Below are positions 36,841 through 46,193 of a DNA stretch of 64,000 nucleotides, piece after piece (within the stretch, counting starts at the first letter, position 1; the number at the start of each line of letters is the position of its first letter). The notes beneath the pieces are model-generated. The model saw only the letters and a program-made list of their open reading frames with translations. It did not search any database and was not told the origin of the DNA. Source of the DNA: Rhodanobacter sp. OK091 (GTDB lineage Bacteria > Pseudomonadota > Gammaproteobacteria > Xanthomonadales > Rhodanobacteraceae); contig NZ_FRCH01000001.1 in NCBI RefSeq assembly GCF_900142825.1, positions 1,240,001 through 1,304,000 of the forward strand, written 5' to 3'. Both the position numbers and the translations under genes were made by a program.

Positions 36841-37626
36841 TCACATCAGGTTGCGGCCGTGGAACAGTTCTTCGATCTCGCGGCGCAGCAGTTGCTCGAT
36901 ACGCTGGCGTTCCTTGAACGAGAGGTCGTCGGCGTGGGCCTCGAACAGGTAGGTGTCGAGGTCGAAGTCCTTGATGTGCATCTTCGTGTGGAACATGTTT
37001 TCCTGGTACACGTTGACATCGAACATCTCGTACTTCTGGCGGATGTGCTTGGCCAGGTAGTCCTGCACCGAATTGATCTTGTGGTCGATGAAGTGCTTCT
37101 TGCCCTTGACGTCGCGGGTGAAGCCGCGCACCCGGTAGTCGGCGATCACGATGTCGGACTCGAAGCTGTCGATCAGGTAGTTCAACGCCTTCAGCGGCGA
37201 AATCACGCCACAGGTGGCCACGTCGATGTCCGCGCGGAACGTCGCGATGCCGTTGTGCGGATGCGTTTCCGGGTAGGTGTGGACGGTGATGTGGCTCTTG
37301 TCCATGTGCGCGACGACGGCACCGGAGATGGTGTCGCGGCCGAGCTTCTCGACCACCGGCTCCTCGGAGATCAGCATGGTCACCGAGGCGCCCTGCGGAT
37401 CGTAATCCTGGCGCGCGATGTTGAGGATGTTCGCCCCGATGATCTCGGCCACGTCGGTGAGGATCTGGGTCAGGCGATCGGCGTCGTACTGCTCATCGAT
37501 GTATTCGATATAGCGGCGGCGCTGCTCCTCGGACACCGCGTAGCAGATGTCGTAGATATTGAAGCTCAACGCTTTGGTCAGGTTGTTGAAACCCTGCAGG
37601 CGCAGACGGGGAAGTGGTTTGACCAC
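36841..37626 (-). CDS. speD: S-adenosylmethionine decarboxylase proenzyme
   Basis: Makes decarboxylated SAM for spermidine synthesis; the chain is cleaved to form a pyruvoyl cofactor. The cleavage serine is Ser111 in [13 protein letters not shown], matching the E. coli site. The 261-residue length and the starting segment [16 protein letters not shown] are typical of the E. coli-type (class 1a) enzyme. The start is a GTG, with GGAGAG 5 bases upstream. A perfect 18-bp palindrome sits just upstream of this ribosome-binding site. Confidence 0.96.
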   Translation of the reverse strand: MVKPLPRLRLQGFNNLTKALSFNIYDICYAVSEEQRRRYIEYIDEQYDADRLTQILTDVAEIIGANILNIARQDYDPQGASVTMLISEEPVVEKLGRDTISGAVVAHMDKSHITVHTYPETHPHNGIATFRADIDVATCGVISPLKALNYLIDSFESDIVIADYRVRGFTRDVKGKKHFIDHKINSVQDYLAKHIRQKYEMFDVNVYQENMFHTKMHIKDFDLDTYLFEAHADDLSFKERQRIEQLLRREIEELFHGRNLM

Positions 37627-37638
37627 AGCGGCTCTCCA

Positions 37639-37656
37639 TGACCGGACATCCGGTCA
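37639..37656. promoter_or_regulatory. Perfect palindrome in the speD leader
   Basis: TGACCGGA-CA-TCCGGTCA is a perfect inverted repeat 13 bases before the speD GTG and 2 bases before its ribosome-binding site. It could be a repressor operator or an RNA hairpin that limits ribosome access. Confidence 0.5.
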
Positions 37657-37918
37657 GCAGTAGAGGCGGGTTAGCGACAAGGGTCCCCGCAGAATGGTGT
37701 GAAGCGCAGGCAGGTAGCCTGCACGACCCTTGTGAACGGTGCGCGACAAGCTCATCGCCACCGGAAGACTGCGAAGTATGCGGCAAAATGAAATGAAATT
37801 GAACCTTCGGCAAGCCGTCAGGGTTTGCCATAATGCCAAGCTTGCAAAGTGGTTACAGACACGCAAACCGCCGTCACTGCAACGGCCGCAGGAAAAACAA
37901 GCATCTTCGGGGATCATC

Positions 37919-38614
37919 GTGGCGCAACTTAAATACCAGCTCCAACAGGCTTTCGAGCGCTCCCAGGCTCCACTCGGCTTTGCTCCCGACCCTGCTGCGA
38001 TGGAGCGCTTTCTCGGGCTATGCCATCGCCGCCGCTATCCCGGCAAGACCGCGATCATCCGGCCTGGCGACCCGGCCAACACGCTGTACTACGTCATCGA
38101 GGGCTCGCTGGCGGTATGCACCGAGGACGAGCAGGGTCGCGAACTGATCCTCGCCTATATCAGCCGCGGCCAATTCATCGGCGAGATGGGCCTGTTCGTG
38201 GAGCAGGCGCAGCGCGAGTCGATGGTGCGCACGCGCACCCCGTGCGAGATGGCCGAGATCAGCTACGAGCGCCTGTTCCAGCTGATGGAAGGTCCGCTGC
38301 GCGAGGAATGCCCGAAAATCCTGTTCGCGATCGGCGCCCAGCTCACCAACCGTCTTCTGCGCACCTCGCGCCAGGTCAGCCGGATGGCGTTCATGGACGT
38401 CACCAACCGCATCTCGCGCACACTGCTGGACCTGTGCCAGGAGCCGGATTCGATGACCCATCCGGACGGCACCCAGATCCGCATCTCGCGTCAGGAAGTG
38501 AGCCGAATCGTCGGCTGCTCGCGCGAAATGGTCGGCCGCGTGCTCAAGCAGCTGGAAGAGCAGCGGATGATCGACGTCTCCGGCAAGACCATCGTGGTGC
38601 GCGGCACCCGCTAG
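37919..38614 (+). CDS. clp: CRP-family regulator, Clp type
   Basis: Global transcription regulator of the CRP/FNR family. In Xanthomonas, Clp responds to c-di-GMP and controls virulence and exopolysaccharide genes. The cyclic-nucleotide-like domain has HRRRYPGKTAIIRPGDPANT, LYYVIEGSLAVCTEDEQGRE and FIGEMGLFVEQAQRE; the HTH is RISRQEVSRIVGCSREMVGR. The GTG start at 37919, after GGGGA, gives 231 residues, like the 230 of Xanthomonas Clp; the longer frame lacks family support. The stop overlaps the convergent acetyltransferase stop in CTAG. Confidence 0.92.
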   Translation: MAQLKYQLQQAFERSQAPLGFAPDPAAMERFLGLCHRRRYPGKTAIIRPGDPANTLYYVIEGSLAVCTEDEQGRELILAYISRGQFIGEMGLFVEQAQRESMVRTRTPCEMAEISYERLFQLMEGPLREECPKILFAIGAQLTNRLLRTSRQVSRMAFMDVTNRISRTLLDLCQEPDSMTHPDGTQIRISRQEVSRIVGCSREMVGRVLKQLEEQRMIDVSGKTIVVRGTR

Positions 38615-39144
38615 CGCGGCGCACGGTCGGAGACCGGCGCATAGATCATGTACACGTCGGCGCGCGCATAGTGCGAGCCGGCGCGTATCGTCGGCTGCAG
38701 CACGAAGCCGGCCTGCTCGTACATGCGCAGCGCGGGTTTCAGACTGCTGTTGGATTCGAGGAACAAGGTGTGGCCGCAACGCCGATGAAATTCGGCGATC
38801 GCCGCGTCCAGCAGCTGGCGACCGGCGCCCAGTCCGCGGAACGCTTCATCCACACCCATCTTGGAAAGTTCATAAACTCCGGGCGCTTCGTGCAGCAGGG
38901 CGCAAGTGCCGATGATCGCGTCGCCAAGCCGAGCAAAGAAGATCGCGCCACCCGGCGCAAGCACCAACTGCTCGGGATCGCGCAGCACCTGCTCATCGAT
39001 CGGCTCGATCACGAAATGCTTCTTCAACCATGCGGCATTGAGCGTGTAGAAGTGTTCGCGCAGGCTCGGCTCGAACGGCACGATCTCGACCTTCGACTGT
39101 ATCAACGTGGCGTACCTGATCAGAATCCGTGGGTGCAGCAGCAA
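38611..39144 (-). CDS. GNAT family N-acetyltransferase
   Basis: Acetyl-CoA-dependent acyltransferase of 177 residues; the substrate cannot be told from sequence. GNAT features are ELSKMGVDEAFRGLGAGRQL, the acetyl-CoA binding motif A (Q/R-x-x-G-x-G/A), LLDAAIAEFHRRCG, and LFLESNSSLKPALRMYEQAG. It runs convergently into clp, sharing the CTAG stop. It begins six bases before the end of the HAD gene's spacer, so it may be at the tail of the trp-HAD transcript. Confidence 0.88.
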   Translation of the reverse strand: MLLHPRILIRYATLIQSKVEIVPFEPSLREHFYTLNAAWLKKHFVIEPIDEQVLRDPEQLVLAPGGAIFFARLGDAIIGTCALLHEAPGVYELSKMGVDEAFRGLGAGRQLLDAAIAEFHRRCGHTLFLESNSSLKPALRMYEQAGFVLQPTIRAGSHYARADVYMIYAPVSDRAPR

Positions 39145-39150
39145 TGAACT

Positions 39151-39855
39151 TCAGAACCACTCGACGCGGGTAATCGCCCGGCCGAGTGCCTTCTCGACTT
39201 TCTTGCACAAGGCGGGCGTGCCGTTGACCAGCACCGCCTCGGTCGCCGGCTTCAGCATCGCCACGTCGAAGATCGAATCGCCATAGGCCACCTGCCATGC
39301 GGTGACGCCATGCCCGGCCAGCGCCTGCACCTTGCGCCGGCCCACGTTGTGCCGCAGCGGCCGCATGCCGAACCAGCCCGTGCGCAACTGCGAAGCCAGT
39401 ATCTCCAGGTCGGTCAGCCCCAACTGCTGCAGGACGCCGCTCACCAGCGTGTGTTCGCAGCCGGTCACCACGATCACCCGATCGCCTTGGGCCTGATGAC
39501 GGCGCAACGCCTGCAGGCCGTCACGGCAGAACTGCCGTGGCCGGCGTGCCAGGCTGGCTGCAAATGCATTCGCAGCGGCCTGGTAATGCCGCTCGCCCAG
39601 TCCGAGCAGCGCGATGCGCACCAGTACACGCGCCGGCAACCGGCGCGAGAACGGCAACTGCAGCAACAGCAGCGGCGTACTCAACAGCGCCAGCAACGGA
39701 CGCCACCACGAACGGCGGTAGCGTTCGCGCATGAACAGGTAGAACGCATCGCCGTGCATCAGCACGCCGTCGAAGTCGAACAGCACCACGCGCGGCAATG
39801 CCGCGTCCACACCCACCGCATCGGCCGACACCGCCTGCGCCTCCCCCTTCAGCAT
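39151..39855 (-). CDS. HAD-superfamily hydrolase (SerB-like)
   Basis: Haloacid-dehalogenase phosphatase of 234 residues. The catalytic loop is VVLFDFDGVLMHGDAF with the nucleophile Asp, motif II is VIVVTGCEHTLVSG (Thr), and motif III/IV is GRRKVQALAGHGVTAWQVAY followed by GDSIFD. This resembles HAD-IB phosphatases. The hydrophobic stretch RPLLALLSTPLLLLQLPF in the cap region may touch the membrane. The ATG at 39855 starts five bases after trpC, so the gene probably belongs to the trpGDC transcript. Substrate unknown. Confidence 0.85.
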   Translation of the reverse strand: MLKGEAQAVSADAVGVDAALPRVVLFDFDGVLMHGDAFYLFMRERYRRSWWRPLLALLSTPLLLLQLPFSRRLPARVLVRIALLGLGERHYQAAANAFAASLARRPRQFCRDGLQALRRHQAQGDRVIVVTGCEHTLVSGVLQQLGLTDLEILASQLRTGWFGMRPLRHNVGRRKVQALAGHGVTAWQVAYGDSIFDVAMLKPATEAVLVNGTPALCKKVEKALGRAITRVEWF

Positions 39856-39860
39856 GATGG

Positions 39861-40655
39861 TCACGGCGTGGCGAACAGCCGTCGCAATTCGCTGCCCGGA
39901 TCCTCGGCGCGCATGAACGCCTCGCCGACCAGGAAGGCCTGAACGCCGCCTTCGCGCAGGCGCGCCACGTCTTCCGGGGTATGAATGCCCGATTCGGCCA
40001 CCAGCACGCGGTCGTACTCGATCAGCCCCTGCAGCTCCAGCGAGACCTCCAGTGCGGTCTCGAAGCTGCGGAGGTTGCGGTTGTTGACGCCGATCAACGG
40101 CACCGGCAGCGCCATCGCGCGCTCCAGCTCCTCCTCGTCGTGCACTTCGCACAGCACATCGAGGTCGAGCTCGGCGGCGAGCAGCGACAGCTGCAGCAGC
40201 ACGTCGTCGTCAAGCGCGGAGACAATCAGCAGGATGCAGTCGGCTCCGATCGCGCGGGCCTCGTACACCTGGTACGGATCGATGATGAAATCCTTGCGCA
40301 GCAGCGGCAGCGAACATGCCGCGCGGGCCTGTTGCAGAAAGGCCTCGCTGCCCTGGAAAAAATCGCTGTCGGTCAACACCGACAGGCAGGCCGCACCGGC
40401 TTTTTCGTAGCTCTTCGCGATCGCCGACGGATCGAAGTTCGCGCGGATCACGCCCTTGCTGGGGCTGGCCTTCTTCACCTCGGCGATCACCGCCGGCAGG
40501 CCGGCCGCGATCTTCGCCTCGATCGCGGCGGCAAAGCCGCGGGTATCCGGCAGCTCCGCAATGCGCGCCTTCAGTTCGCTCAACGGCAGCTTCATCTGGC
40601 GTTCGGCAATCTCTTCCGCCTTGCGGGCAAGAATACGATTGAGGATGTCGGTCAT
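39861..40655 (-). CDS. trpC: Indole-3-glycerol phosphate synthase
   Basis: TrpC catalyses ring closure to indole-3-glycerol phosphate in tryptophan biosynthesis. The 264-residue barrel contains [20 protein letters not shown] (the catalytic Lys region), [40 protein letters not shown] and [19 protein letters not shown], all standard. It is monofunctional here (not fused to TrpF). It lies 92 bases after trpD and directly before the HAD gene. Confidence 0.97.
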   Translation of the reverse strand: MTDILNRILARKAEEIAERQMKLPLSELKARIAELPDTRGFAAAIEAKIAAGLPAVIAEVKKASPSKGVIRANFDPSAIAKSYEKAGAACLSVLTDSDFFQGSEAFLQQARAACSLPLLRKDFIIDPYQVYEARAIGADCILLIVSALDDDVLLQLSLLAAELDLDVLCEVHDEEELERAMALPVPLIGVNNRNLRSFETALEVSLELQGLIEYDRVLVAESGIHTPEDVARLREGGVQAFLVGEAFMRAEDPGSELRRLFATP

Positions 40656-40747
40656 GGCATCTCGCTAGTCGATGTAGGGGGCGCGCTCCATGCACGGGGT
40701 ATTCCGATCCTGCCACTTTGCAGGCCCGGGCGCACCCGATGGCGCAT

Positions 40748-41824
40748 CTAGCCCATCTCGGCAAGGCGCCGGGTGGTCGCCACGAAGGCCAGCATTTTCG
40801 CATGCGCCGCGCCGCTGGCAATCGTGGCACGTGCCAGCTCGATGCCATCGTCGATAGAACCGACCACATCGGCCGTGTACAGCGCCGCACCGGCATTCAG
40901 GCAGACAATGTCGTGCGGGATGCCGCGCTGGCCTCCCAGCGCCTCCAGCAGCATCGCCTTCGACTCGTTCACGTTGTCCACCCGCAGGTTGCGGCTGGAA
41001 GCCATGGCCAGGCCATAGTCTTCCGGTTCGATCTCGTATTCGCGCACCACGCCGTTGCGCAACTCGCCGACCAGGGTCGCCGCGCCCAGCGAGATCTCGT
41101 CCATGCCGTCGCGTCCCCACACCACCATCGCATGCTGCGCGCCAAGCTGCTGCAGCACACGCACCTGAATACCGACCAGGTCGGGATGGAACACGCCCAT
41201 CAAGATGTTCGGCGCACCGGCTGGGTTGGTCAGCGGGCCAAGGATGTTGAACAGCGTGCGCACGCCCATTTCCTTGCGCACCGGCGCCACTACCTTCATC
41301 GCCGGGTGGTGGTTCGGCGCGAACATGAAGCCGATCCCCGTCCCGGCCATGCACTCGGCCACTCGCGCCGGCGTCAGGTCGATCGAGGCACCGAGCGCCT
41401 CCAGCACGTCCGCACTGCCGGATTTCGACGACACGCTGCGTCCGCCATGCTTGGCCACCCGTGCGCCCGCCGCCGCCGCGACGAACATCGACGCGGTGGA
41501 GATATTGAAGCTGGAAGCGCCGTCGCCGCCGGTGCCGACGATGTCCAGCAGATGCTCGCTGTCGCCGGTGACCGGCACGTTGGCCGACAGCTCGCGCATC
41601 ACGCGCGCCGCGCCGGTGATCTCGCCTATGGTCTCTTTCTTCACGCGCAGGCCGGTGATGATCGCCGCCGTCATCAGGGGGCTCACCTCGCCGCGCATGA
41701 TCTGGCGCATCAGCGCGATCATCTCGTCATGGAAGATCTCGCGGTGCTCGATCGTGCGCTGCAAAGCCTCCTGCGGCGTGATCGTGATGTCTCGGCCGCC
41801 TTTGCCGATCACGTCCGCGCTCAT
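40748..41824 (-). CDS. trpD: Anthranilate phosphoribosyltransferase
   Basis: Transfers the phosphoribosyl group from PRPP to anthranilate. The 358-residue product has the PRPP-binding [20 protein letters not shown], the [21 protein letters not shown] anthranilate region, and [15 protein letters not shown]. The start is the ATG at 41824, which overlaps the trpG stop in ATGA; the longer frame crosses trpG and was rejected. Slightly longer than the common ~340 residues because of a 15-residue N-terminal lead. Confidence 0.97.
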   Translation of the reverse strand: MSADVIGKGGRDITITPQEALQRTIEHREIFHDEMIALMRQIMRGEVSPLMTAAIITGLRVKKETIGEITGAARVMRELSANVPVTGDSEHLLDIVGTGGDGASSFNISTASMFVAAAAGARVAKHGGRSVSSKSGSADVLEALGASIDLTPARVAECMAGTGIGFMFAPNHHPAMKVVAPVRKEMGVRTLFNILGPLTNPAGAPNILMGVFHPDLVGIQVRVLQQLGAQHAMVVWGRDGMDEISLGAATLVGELRNGVVREYEIEPEDYGLAMASSRNLRVDNVNESKAMLLEALGGQRGIPHDIVCLNAGAALYTADVVGSIDDGIELARATIASGAAHAKMLAFVATTRRLAEMG

Positions 41825-42417
41825 GCGGCCAGCCGCAGCGGCAGGCCGAGGAAATTGCGCAGCAGATCGTGGCCATGCTGGGTCAGGATCGACTCGGGAT
41901 GAAACTGCACGCCTTCCACCGGCAGCGTCTTGTGCCGCAGGCCCATGATCTCGTCGATCGAGCCGTCCGGGTTTTCCGTCCACGCGGTCACTTCAAGGCA
42001 GTCCGGGAGCGACGACTGCTCCACCACCAGCGAGTGATAGCGCGTCGCCTCGAACGGATCCGGCAGGCCGGCGAACACGCCCTGCCCCCGATGGCGCACC
42101 GGCGAGGTCTTGCCATGCATGATCCGCTTGGCGCGGATCACTTTGCCGCCGAACACCTGGCCAATCGCCTGGTGACCGAGGCACACGCCGAACACCGGAA
42201 TCTCACTGGACAACTCGCGCAGCACATCCAGCGACACGCCCGAATCATCCGGCGTGCCCGGCCCCGGCGAAATCATGATGTGCGAGGGCTTCAGCGCACG
42301 GATGCCGGCGATATCCAGCGCATCGTTGCGCACCACCTTCACCTGCTGCCCCAGTTCGCCCAGGTACTGCACGAGGTTGAAGGTGAAGCTGTCGTAGTTG
42401 TCGATCATCAGGAGCAT
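41821..42417 (-). CDS. trpG: Anthranilate/aminodeoxychorismate synthase glutaminase subunit
   Basis: Class I glutamine amidotransferase that feeds ammonia to anthranilate synthase; TrpG and PabA are hard to tell apart, but the trpDC neighbours favour TrpG. The 198-residue product has [15 protein letters not shown], the nucleophile in [12 protein letters not shown], and the His-Glu pair in [11 protein letters not shown]. The large subunit trpE is not upstream; instead an AT-rich junction and the accessory region follow within 50 bases of the start codon, where its original promoter would be. Confidence 0.95.
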   Translation of the reverse strand: MLLMIDNYDSFTFNLVQYLGELGQQVKVVRNDALDIAGIRALKPSHIMISPGPGTPDDSGVSLDVLRELSSEIPVFGVCLGHQAIGQVFGGKVIRAKRIMHGKTSPVRHRGQGVFAGLPDPFEATRYHSLVVEQSSLPDCLEVTAWTENPDGSIDEIMGLRHKTLPVEGVQFHPESILTQHGHDLLRNFLGLPLRLAA

Positions 42418-42743
42418 ATGCGATGTATCTCTTTGTTTTAATTCATTGTCATTACAGTAAAACAGAATTCATACCCGCATAGATACCCGCAAATTCCGTT
42501 GATACCCTGCGCAGATGACCCATACCCGCTCCAAGGCGTCATTTTTGCACGTGTCCACATCTAGCCGAACAAAACAGCGTCCGCCGTGCACGCTTCCTGC
42601 GGACAGTCCTGCTCGCTCAATTTGCGCACCCCCACTAGCCAACAGACCGAAGGTCGCATATCCACGGCGGACCCTCAAGAAGGCTGTCGCGCTTCACTCG
42701 CGAGGGGTCCGAGTCGTGATGCCGATCCTGCCGATATAGACCT
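42418..42743. other. Junction between trpG and the accessory region, with iterated repeats
   Basis: No credible gene. The first 50 bases are clearly AT-rich compared with the core genes. Then ATACCCGC occurs three times (42471, 42483 and 42522), with a variant ATACCCTGC at 42502, all in the same orientation. Iterated short direct repeats of this kind are found at arm sites used by tyrosine integrases, but no integrase gene is seen here. Short open frames in the rest show no known similarity. Confidence 0.55.
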
Positions 42744-45700
42744 TCAGGACAGACGAGCCACCGTTACGGCATTGCCCAAAGTTGCCTGTGCGAGATCCGT
42801 GAGATGCTGGTGATGGGTGAAGTAAACGACCTGCGTGCGGCGCGCCAGTTCGCCCAAGGCGGTGAAACCTGCCGCCGCGCGGGTGTCATCGAAATTCACA
42901 AACAGATCGTCAGCCACGAAGGGGAGCGGCGTGCGGCCTTCGTCCAAGTGCAGTTCCAACCCTGCCAAGCGCAATGCCAGATACAGCTGGTCGCGCGTCC
43001 CTTCGCTCAAAGCCGCCATGGTTCGCGGCATCTGTGAATCTCTTCCCAAAACGAGGAGCTGAGGGTTCCGGGGGTTCGAATCATCAACCAACAGTCGCGT
43101 GTGCGCCCCACAAGTCACGATCTGCAGGTAACGCTCGGCCGCTGCCACCAGAGGCGATTGGTGGTCCTCCCTGAATCGTCCGATGGCCCAATCCAGCAAC
43201 TGCTGCTGGATCAAGCATCGAACATGTTCGTCCAGCGCCCGATTCCACGCGAGGGTCGCACTGGCACGCTCACTCATCGCAAGCACAGCAGCGTCCGATG
43301 GTGTCACGCCGTCTACGGCCTTCTCTGCGAAGCGCAGTGCCGCCACGGCCTCCCCGTAGCGTGTCTCGATCCCCTCAACCTCCTGGTTCAGCGCGTCAAT
43401 CTCAACCATCAGGTCGTCGGCGTCCACCCCCTCGGCCTCCGAACGAAGCGTTTCGATCGAACGCCCATCTTCCGCCTGCATTAACGTGCGTCGTTTCTCA
43501 TCACGCGCTGCTACCGCACGATCCCACTCGTCCCGAGCGTTGGCAAGTACGCTGAATTCGTCAAAATCAGCTACCTCAAGTTGCGCATAGTGGGCCTGCA
43601 GTTGATCGTCCATCTCCTTCAACTGGCCAGAGACGTCATTCAATTTGAGTTGACGCTCACCCATTCGCTCCTCGATGGTCTCGTGTTTGCGCGCCAGAGC
43701 GACATGTGATTCGCTCAACGTCACCAGCGACTCCAGCATCGCTTGCCAAGAGCCTACTGTCGGCTCTCCTATCCGTGCCGCCAGCTCTCGCACCTTGTTC
43801 TCATACTTATCCAGATCACGGCGCATGGGATTGATGCGGGCTTCGTCGCGCTCATGGAACTCACGGGCCTTGGTCCGTAACGCCTCGATGCGTCGCCCCG
43901 CGTCGCGAGCCCACTCAGCTGACAGCGTCTCGGCGAGGCCCGCCATACTCAAGACCTCACGCAACGTCTTCGCGTGCTTGGTGGCCTCTGCCTCCAGCGC
44001 GGCTATACGTGCAGCCGACTCTTCAAGGAGACGCGCACCTTCGTCTCCACGCCGTTTCAGGCTAGCCGCTGCACTTTGCTGTTTCTCACATTCACCCAGG
44101 ACGCGCTTACCTTCGGTCAACACGGCATCAATAGGCACCAGCGGGTCGTCGCCCCATGGCTGCTGTGGAAGCGCCAAGTGCCCGAGAATATCCATGGCGA
44201 GCGGAACAAGGGCATCAAGCGTTTTTCGGTGGCTCTTGGCGCGCGACCGATGCGCGGTATCGGAAGCACGCACCGCTCGATACTCGCTCAACCACGAGCC
44301 ATAATTCTCCATATCCACGGCTGGTAGCCCGGCAGCCTGACACAAGCTTTCCCAACCACCCACTACCTCCAGCTGCTTACTTTTCGCCGACTCTACCGCC
44401 GCCCGCGCCGCCTTCGCTCGTGCCATACACGCCACGTGGTCTGCACGCAGACTATCTAGCTCGTGGGCCGCACTGGCCTTGTCGAAGCGCCGATCGCTCA
44501 ACGCATCTGCTTCGGTTACCAGTGGCCGATACTTAGACACGGCAACGGCGTCCGGCGATCCATTAGAAATGAGCTCATCCAAGGCAGAATCTCGCTCGCG
44601 CCGCAGTTGCATTAGCGCATCGAGACTTGGAATATCCGACTGCTCCATCTCGGCCAGCCGCGCTTCCAGGCCGACGCGGGTATCCTCACACTCTTCGACA
44701 AGACGCCCCTGCGTGACGACGCTCTCAGCCAATTTCCGCTGCTCGCGCACGATATCTTTGGCCACGGCCTCCTTCGGCGGGTCAAACTCGGCGTCGAGGT
44801 CCTCGGGGGACAGTCCCAGCACCACCCGGCGTTCCGTCAGGCTGCTTGCTTCAACAGCCAGCTGATCGCGCCGAGCCCGCAGCTCGCCGAGATTGGCTGT
44901 CGTTTCCAGGGCATACAAGCAACGACGCAGCGGTTCAGGGTCCTCAGCGCTAAGTTCGGCGATGTCGGCCAGCAAAGCCGCCTGCGTTTCTACTGCCGCC
45001 TCATGACCGGAACTCAGGTCCCGGCGCCGCGTTTCCAGCTCGGTCATCGCCGTGGCCGCCGCCGCAATGGCACTGATCTGCGCGAGCGTGGGTAATCGCG
45101 TATATAAGCCATCGAGCGATTCTCCGGCCATGCCCAGCACCGCTAGTTCCTGCTCGATTTCTGGTCGCAGCTGCTCGCGCTGCGCGATCCTCTTTGGAAT
45201 GTCCTCCAGCGTCTTGAGCGCTTGACTGCGTAGCAGTTCGAGTTCCTTGACGTCAGGCGCAGCGGCGACCACCTCTGGTCGGACACTTATCGTGTTTCGA
45301 TCGCGCTCGTCGGCCTCCTGCGCCCTGACCAACCCAGCACGGCGTTCGCTTAACGTCTGCCTTTCGCTGTATCCCTTCGTAACCTCCGTCCGTAGTTCGT
45401 TGCCTACAACCATCGGCTCCGTGCTAGCCAGCTGCGATTCCAGCTCGTCGTAGTCGCGCAATTGCGGCAGGGTCCTGGCTATCCGTGTCCTGCCAGTCAA
45501 ATAAGCGCGTTTCGCACGTCGGTCGCTATCGATCTCCTCCAGCTGCCGCTGTGCCTCACTCCGCGCCTTTTGCAACACACGATAGGCAGGCTCCTTGTGC
45601 TCATGTTGACGCAGGGACGCGGACGCCAGTTCAAACCGCTCTTTCGCCTTAGCAAACGCCGTACTCTGCCGGCGCGACGAGTATGCCTCGGCCGCTTCGT

Positions 45701-46193
45701 CGTTCAAGCGACGGGACATTTCGGTATAAGTGGTCAGGCCCGCCGCTGCCTCAAACAACGTCCTGCTCGCGTTCGCATCAGGATCGAGCATTTCTCGTGC
45801 ACCCGCGACAAGTTCATCCCTGCCAAGTGCAAACAGGCGCTCGAACGTGGCGCGGTCTATCCCACCTAGGCGCGCTAGCCACGTCGCCTCGTCGAACACG
45901 CCCTGGCCCTCAACCGTCAAAGAGTCCCGGCGCTTCGTGTTGCGCGTCACCCGCAAGGATTGATCAGCAACCAACACATCGGCAGCGAGGATGATGCCTG
46001 GCCTTGGGTGCAGATAGGCCTGGCTGGTTTGTAGTGGGACGCCAAACAGAAAATCGACGATAGCTTGCCGCATCGACGACTTCCCTGCTTCATTGGGGCC
46101 GTAGACCAACAACACGGAGGGTGCTGCGGGGAACTCAAGCTTCTGCAAGTCAAACTTGCCGTAAGCAGTGGCCTCGAACGTCTGGAATCGCAT
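42744..46193 (-). CDS. YhaN-like SMC/Rad50-type ATPase
   Basis: Large (1149-residue) ABC/SMC-type ATPase like YhaN, AddAB-unlike and related to SbcC/Rad50. Walker A is YGPNEAGKSSMRQA at residues 31-44; the long middle (about 190-970) is coiled coil with many heptads; the C-terminus has the signature ALSEGTRDQLYLALRLAGLE and Walker B PFVADDLFVNFDDTRAAAGF followed by a Thr-Gln-Val-Val-Tyr-Phe-Thr-His H-loop. It starts at an ATG that overlaps the stop of the YhaO-like nuclease by one base (TAATG). The pair is expected to process DNA ends, a repair or anti-phage role; which one is open. Confidence 0.85.
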   Translation of the reverse strand: MRFQTFEATAYGKFDLQKLEFPAAPSVLLVYGPNEAGKSSMRQAIVDFLFGVPLQTSQAYLHPRPGIILAADVLVADQSLRVTRNTKRRDSLTVEGQGVFDEATWLARLGGIDRATFERLFALGRDELVAGAREMLDPDANASRTLFEAAAGLTTYTEMSRRLNDEAAEAYSSRRQSTAFAKAKERFELASASLRQHEHKEPAYRVLQKARSEAQRQLEEIDSDRRAKRAYLTGRTRIARTLPQLRDYDELESQLASTEPMVVGNELRTEVTKGYSERQTLSERRAGLVRAQEADERDRNTISVRPEVVAAAPDVKELELLRSQALKTLEDIPKRIAQREQLRPEIEQELAVLGMAGESLDGLYTRLPTLAQISAIAAAATAMTELETRRRDLSSGHEAAVETQAALLADIAELSAEDPEPLRRCLYALETTANLGELRARRDQLAVEASSLTERRVVLGLSPEDLDAEFDPPKEAVAKDIVREQRKLAESVVTQGRLVEECEDTRVGLEARLAEMEQSDIPSLDALMQLRRERDSALDELISNGSPDAVAVSKYRPLVTEADALSDRRFDKASAAHELDSLRADHVACMARAKAARAAVESAKSKQLEVVGGWESLCQAAGLPAVDMENYGSWLSEYRAVRASDTAHRSRAKSHRKTLDALVPLAMDILGHLALPQQPWGDDPLVPIDAVLTEGKRVLGECEKQQSAAASLKRRGDEGARLLEESAARIAALEAEATKHAKTLREVLSMAGLAETLSAEWARDAGRRIEALRTKAREFHERDEARINPMRRDLDKYENKVRELAARIGEPTVGSWQAMLESLVTLSESHVALARKHETIEERMGERQLKLNDVSGQLKEMDDQLQAHYAQLEVADFDEFSVLANARDEWDRAVAARDEKRRTLMQAEDGRSIETLRSEAEGVDADDLMVEIDALNQEVEGIETRYGEAVAALRFAEKAVDGVTPSDAAVLAMSERASATLAWNRALDEHVRCLIQQQLLDWAIGRFREDHQSPLVAAAERYLQIVTCGAHTRLLVDDSNPRNPQLLVLGRDSQMPRTMAALSEGTRDQLYLALRLAGLELHLDEGRTPLPFVADDLFVNFDDTRAAAGFTALGELARRTQVVYFTHHQHLTDLAQATLGNAVTVARLS

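Noticed and set aside
41821-42417. PabA rather than TrpG
   Set aside because: The sequences cannot be separated by eye; the direct overlap with trpD favours TrpG, so PabA is only noted.
42469-42739. Small open frames on both strands at the trpG junction (possible integrase remnant)
   Set aside because: Neither product shows integrase motifs; both are short and composed of ordinary GC-rich sequence.
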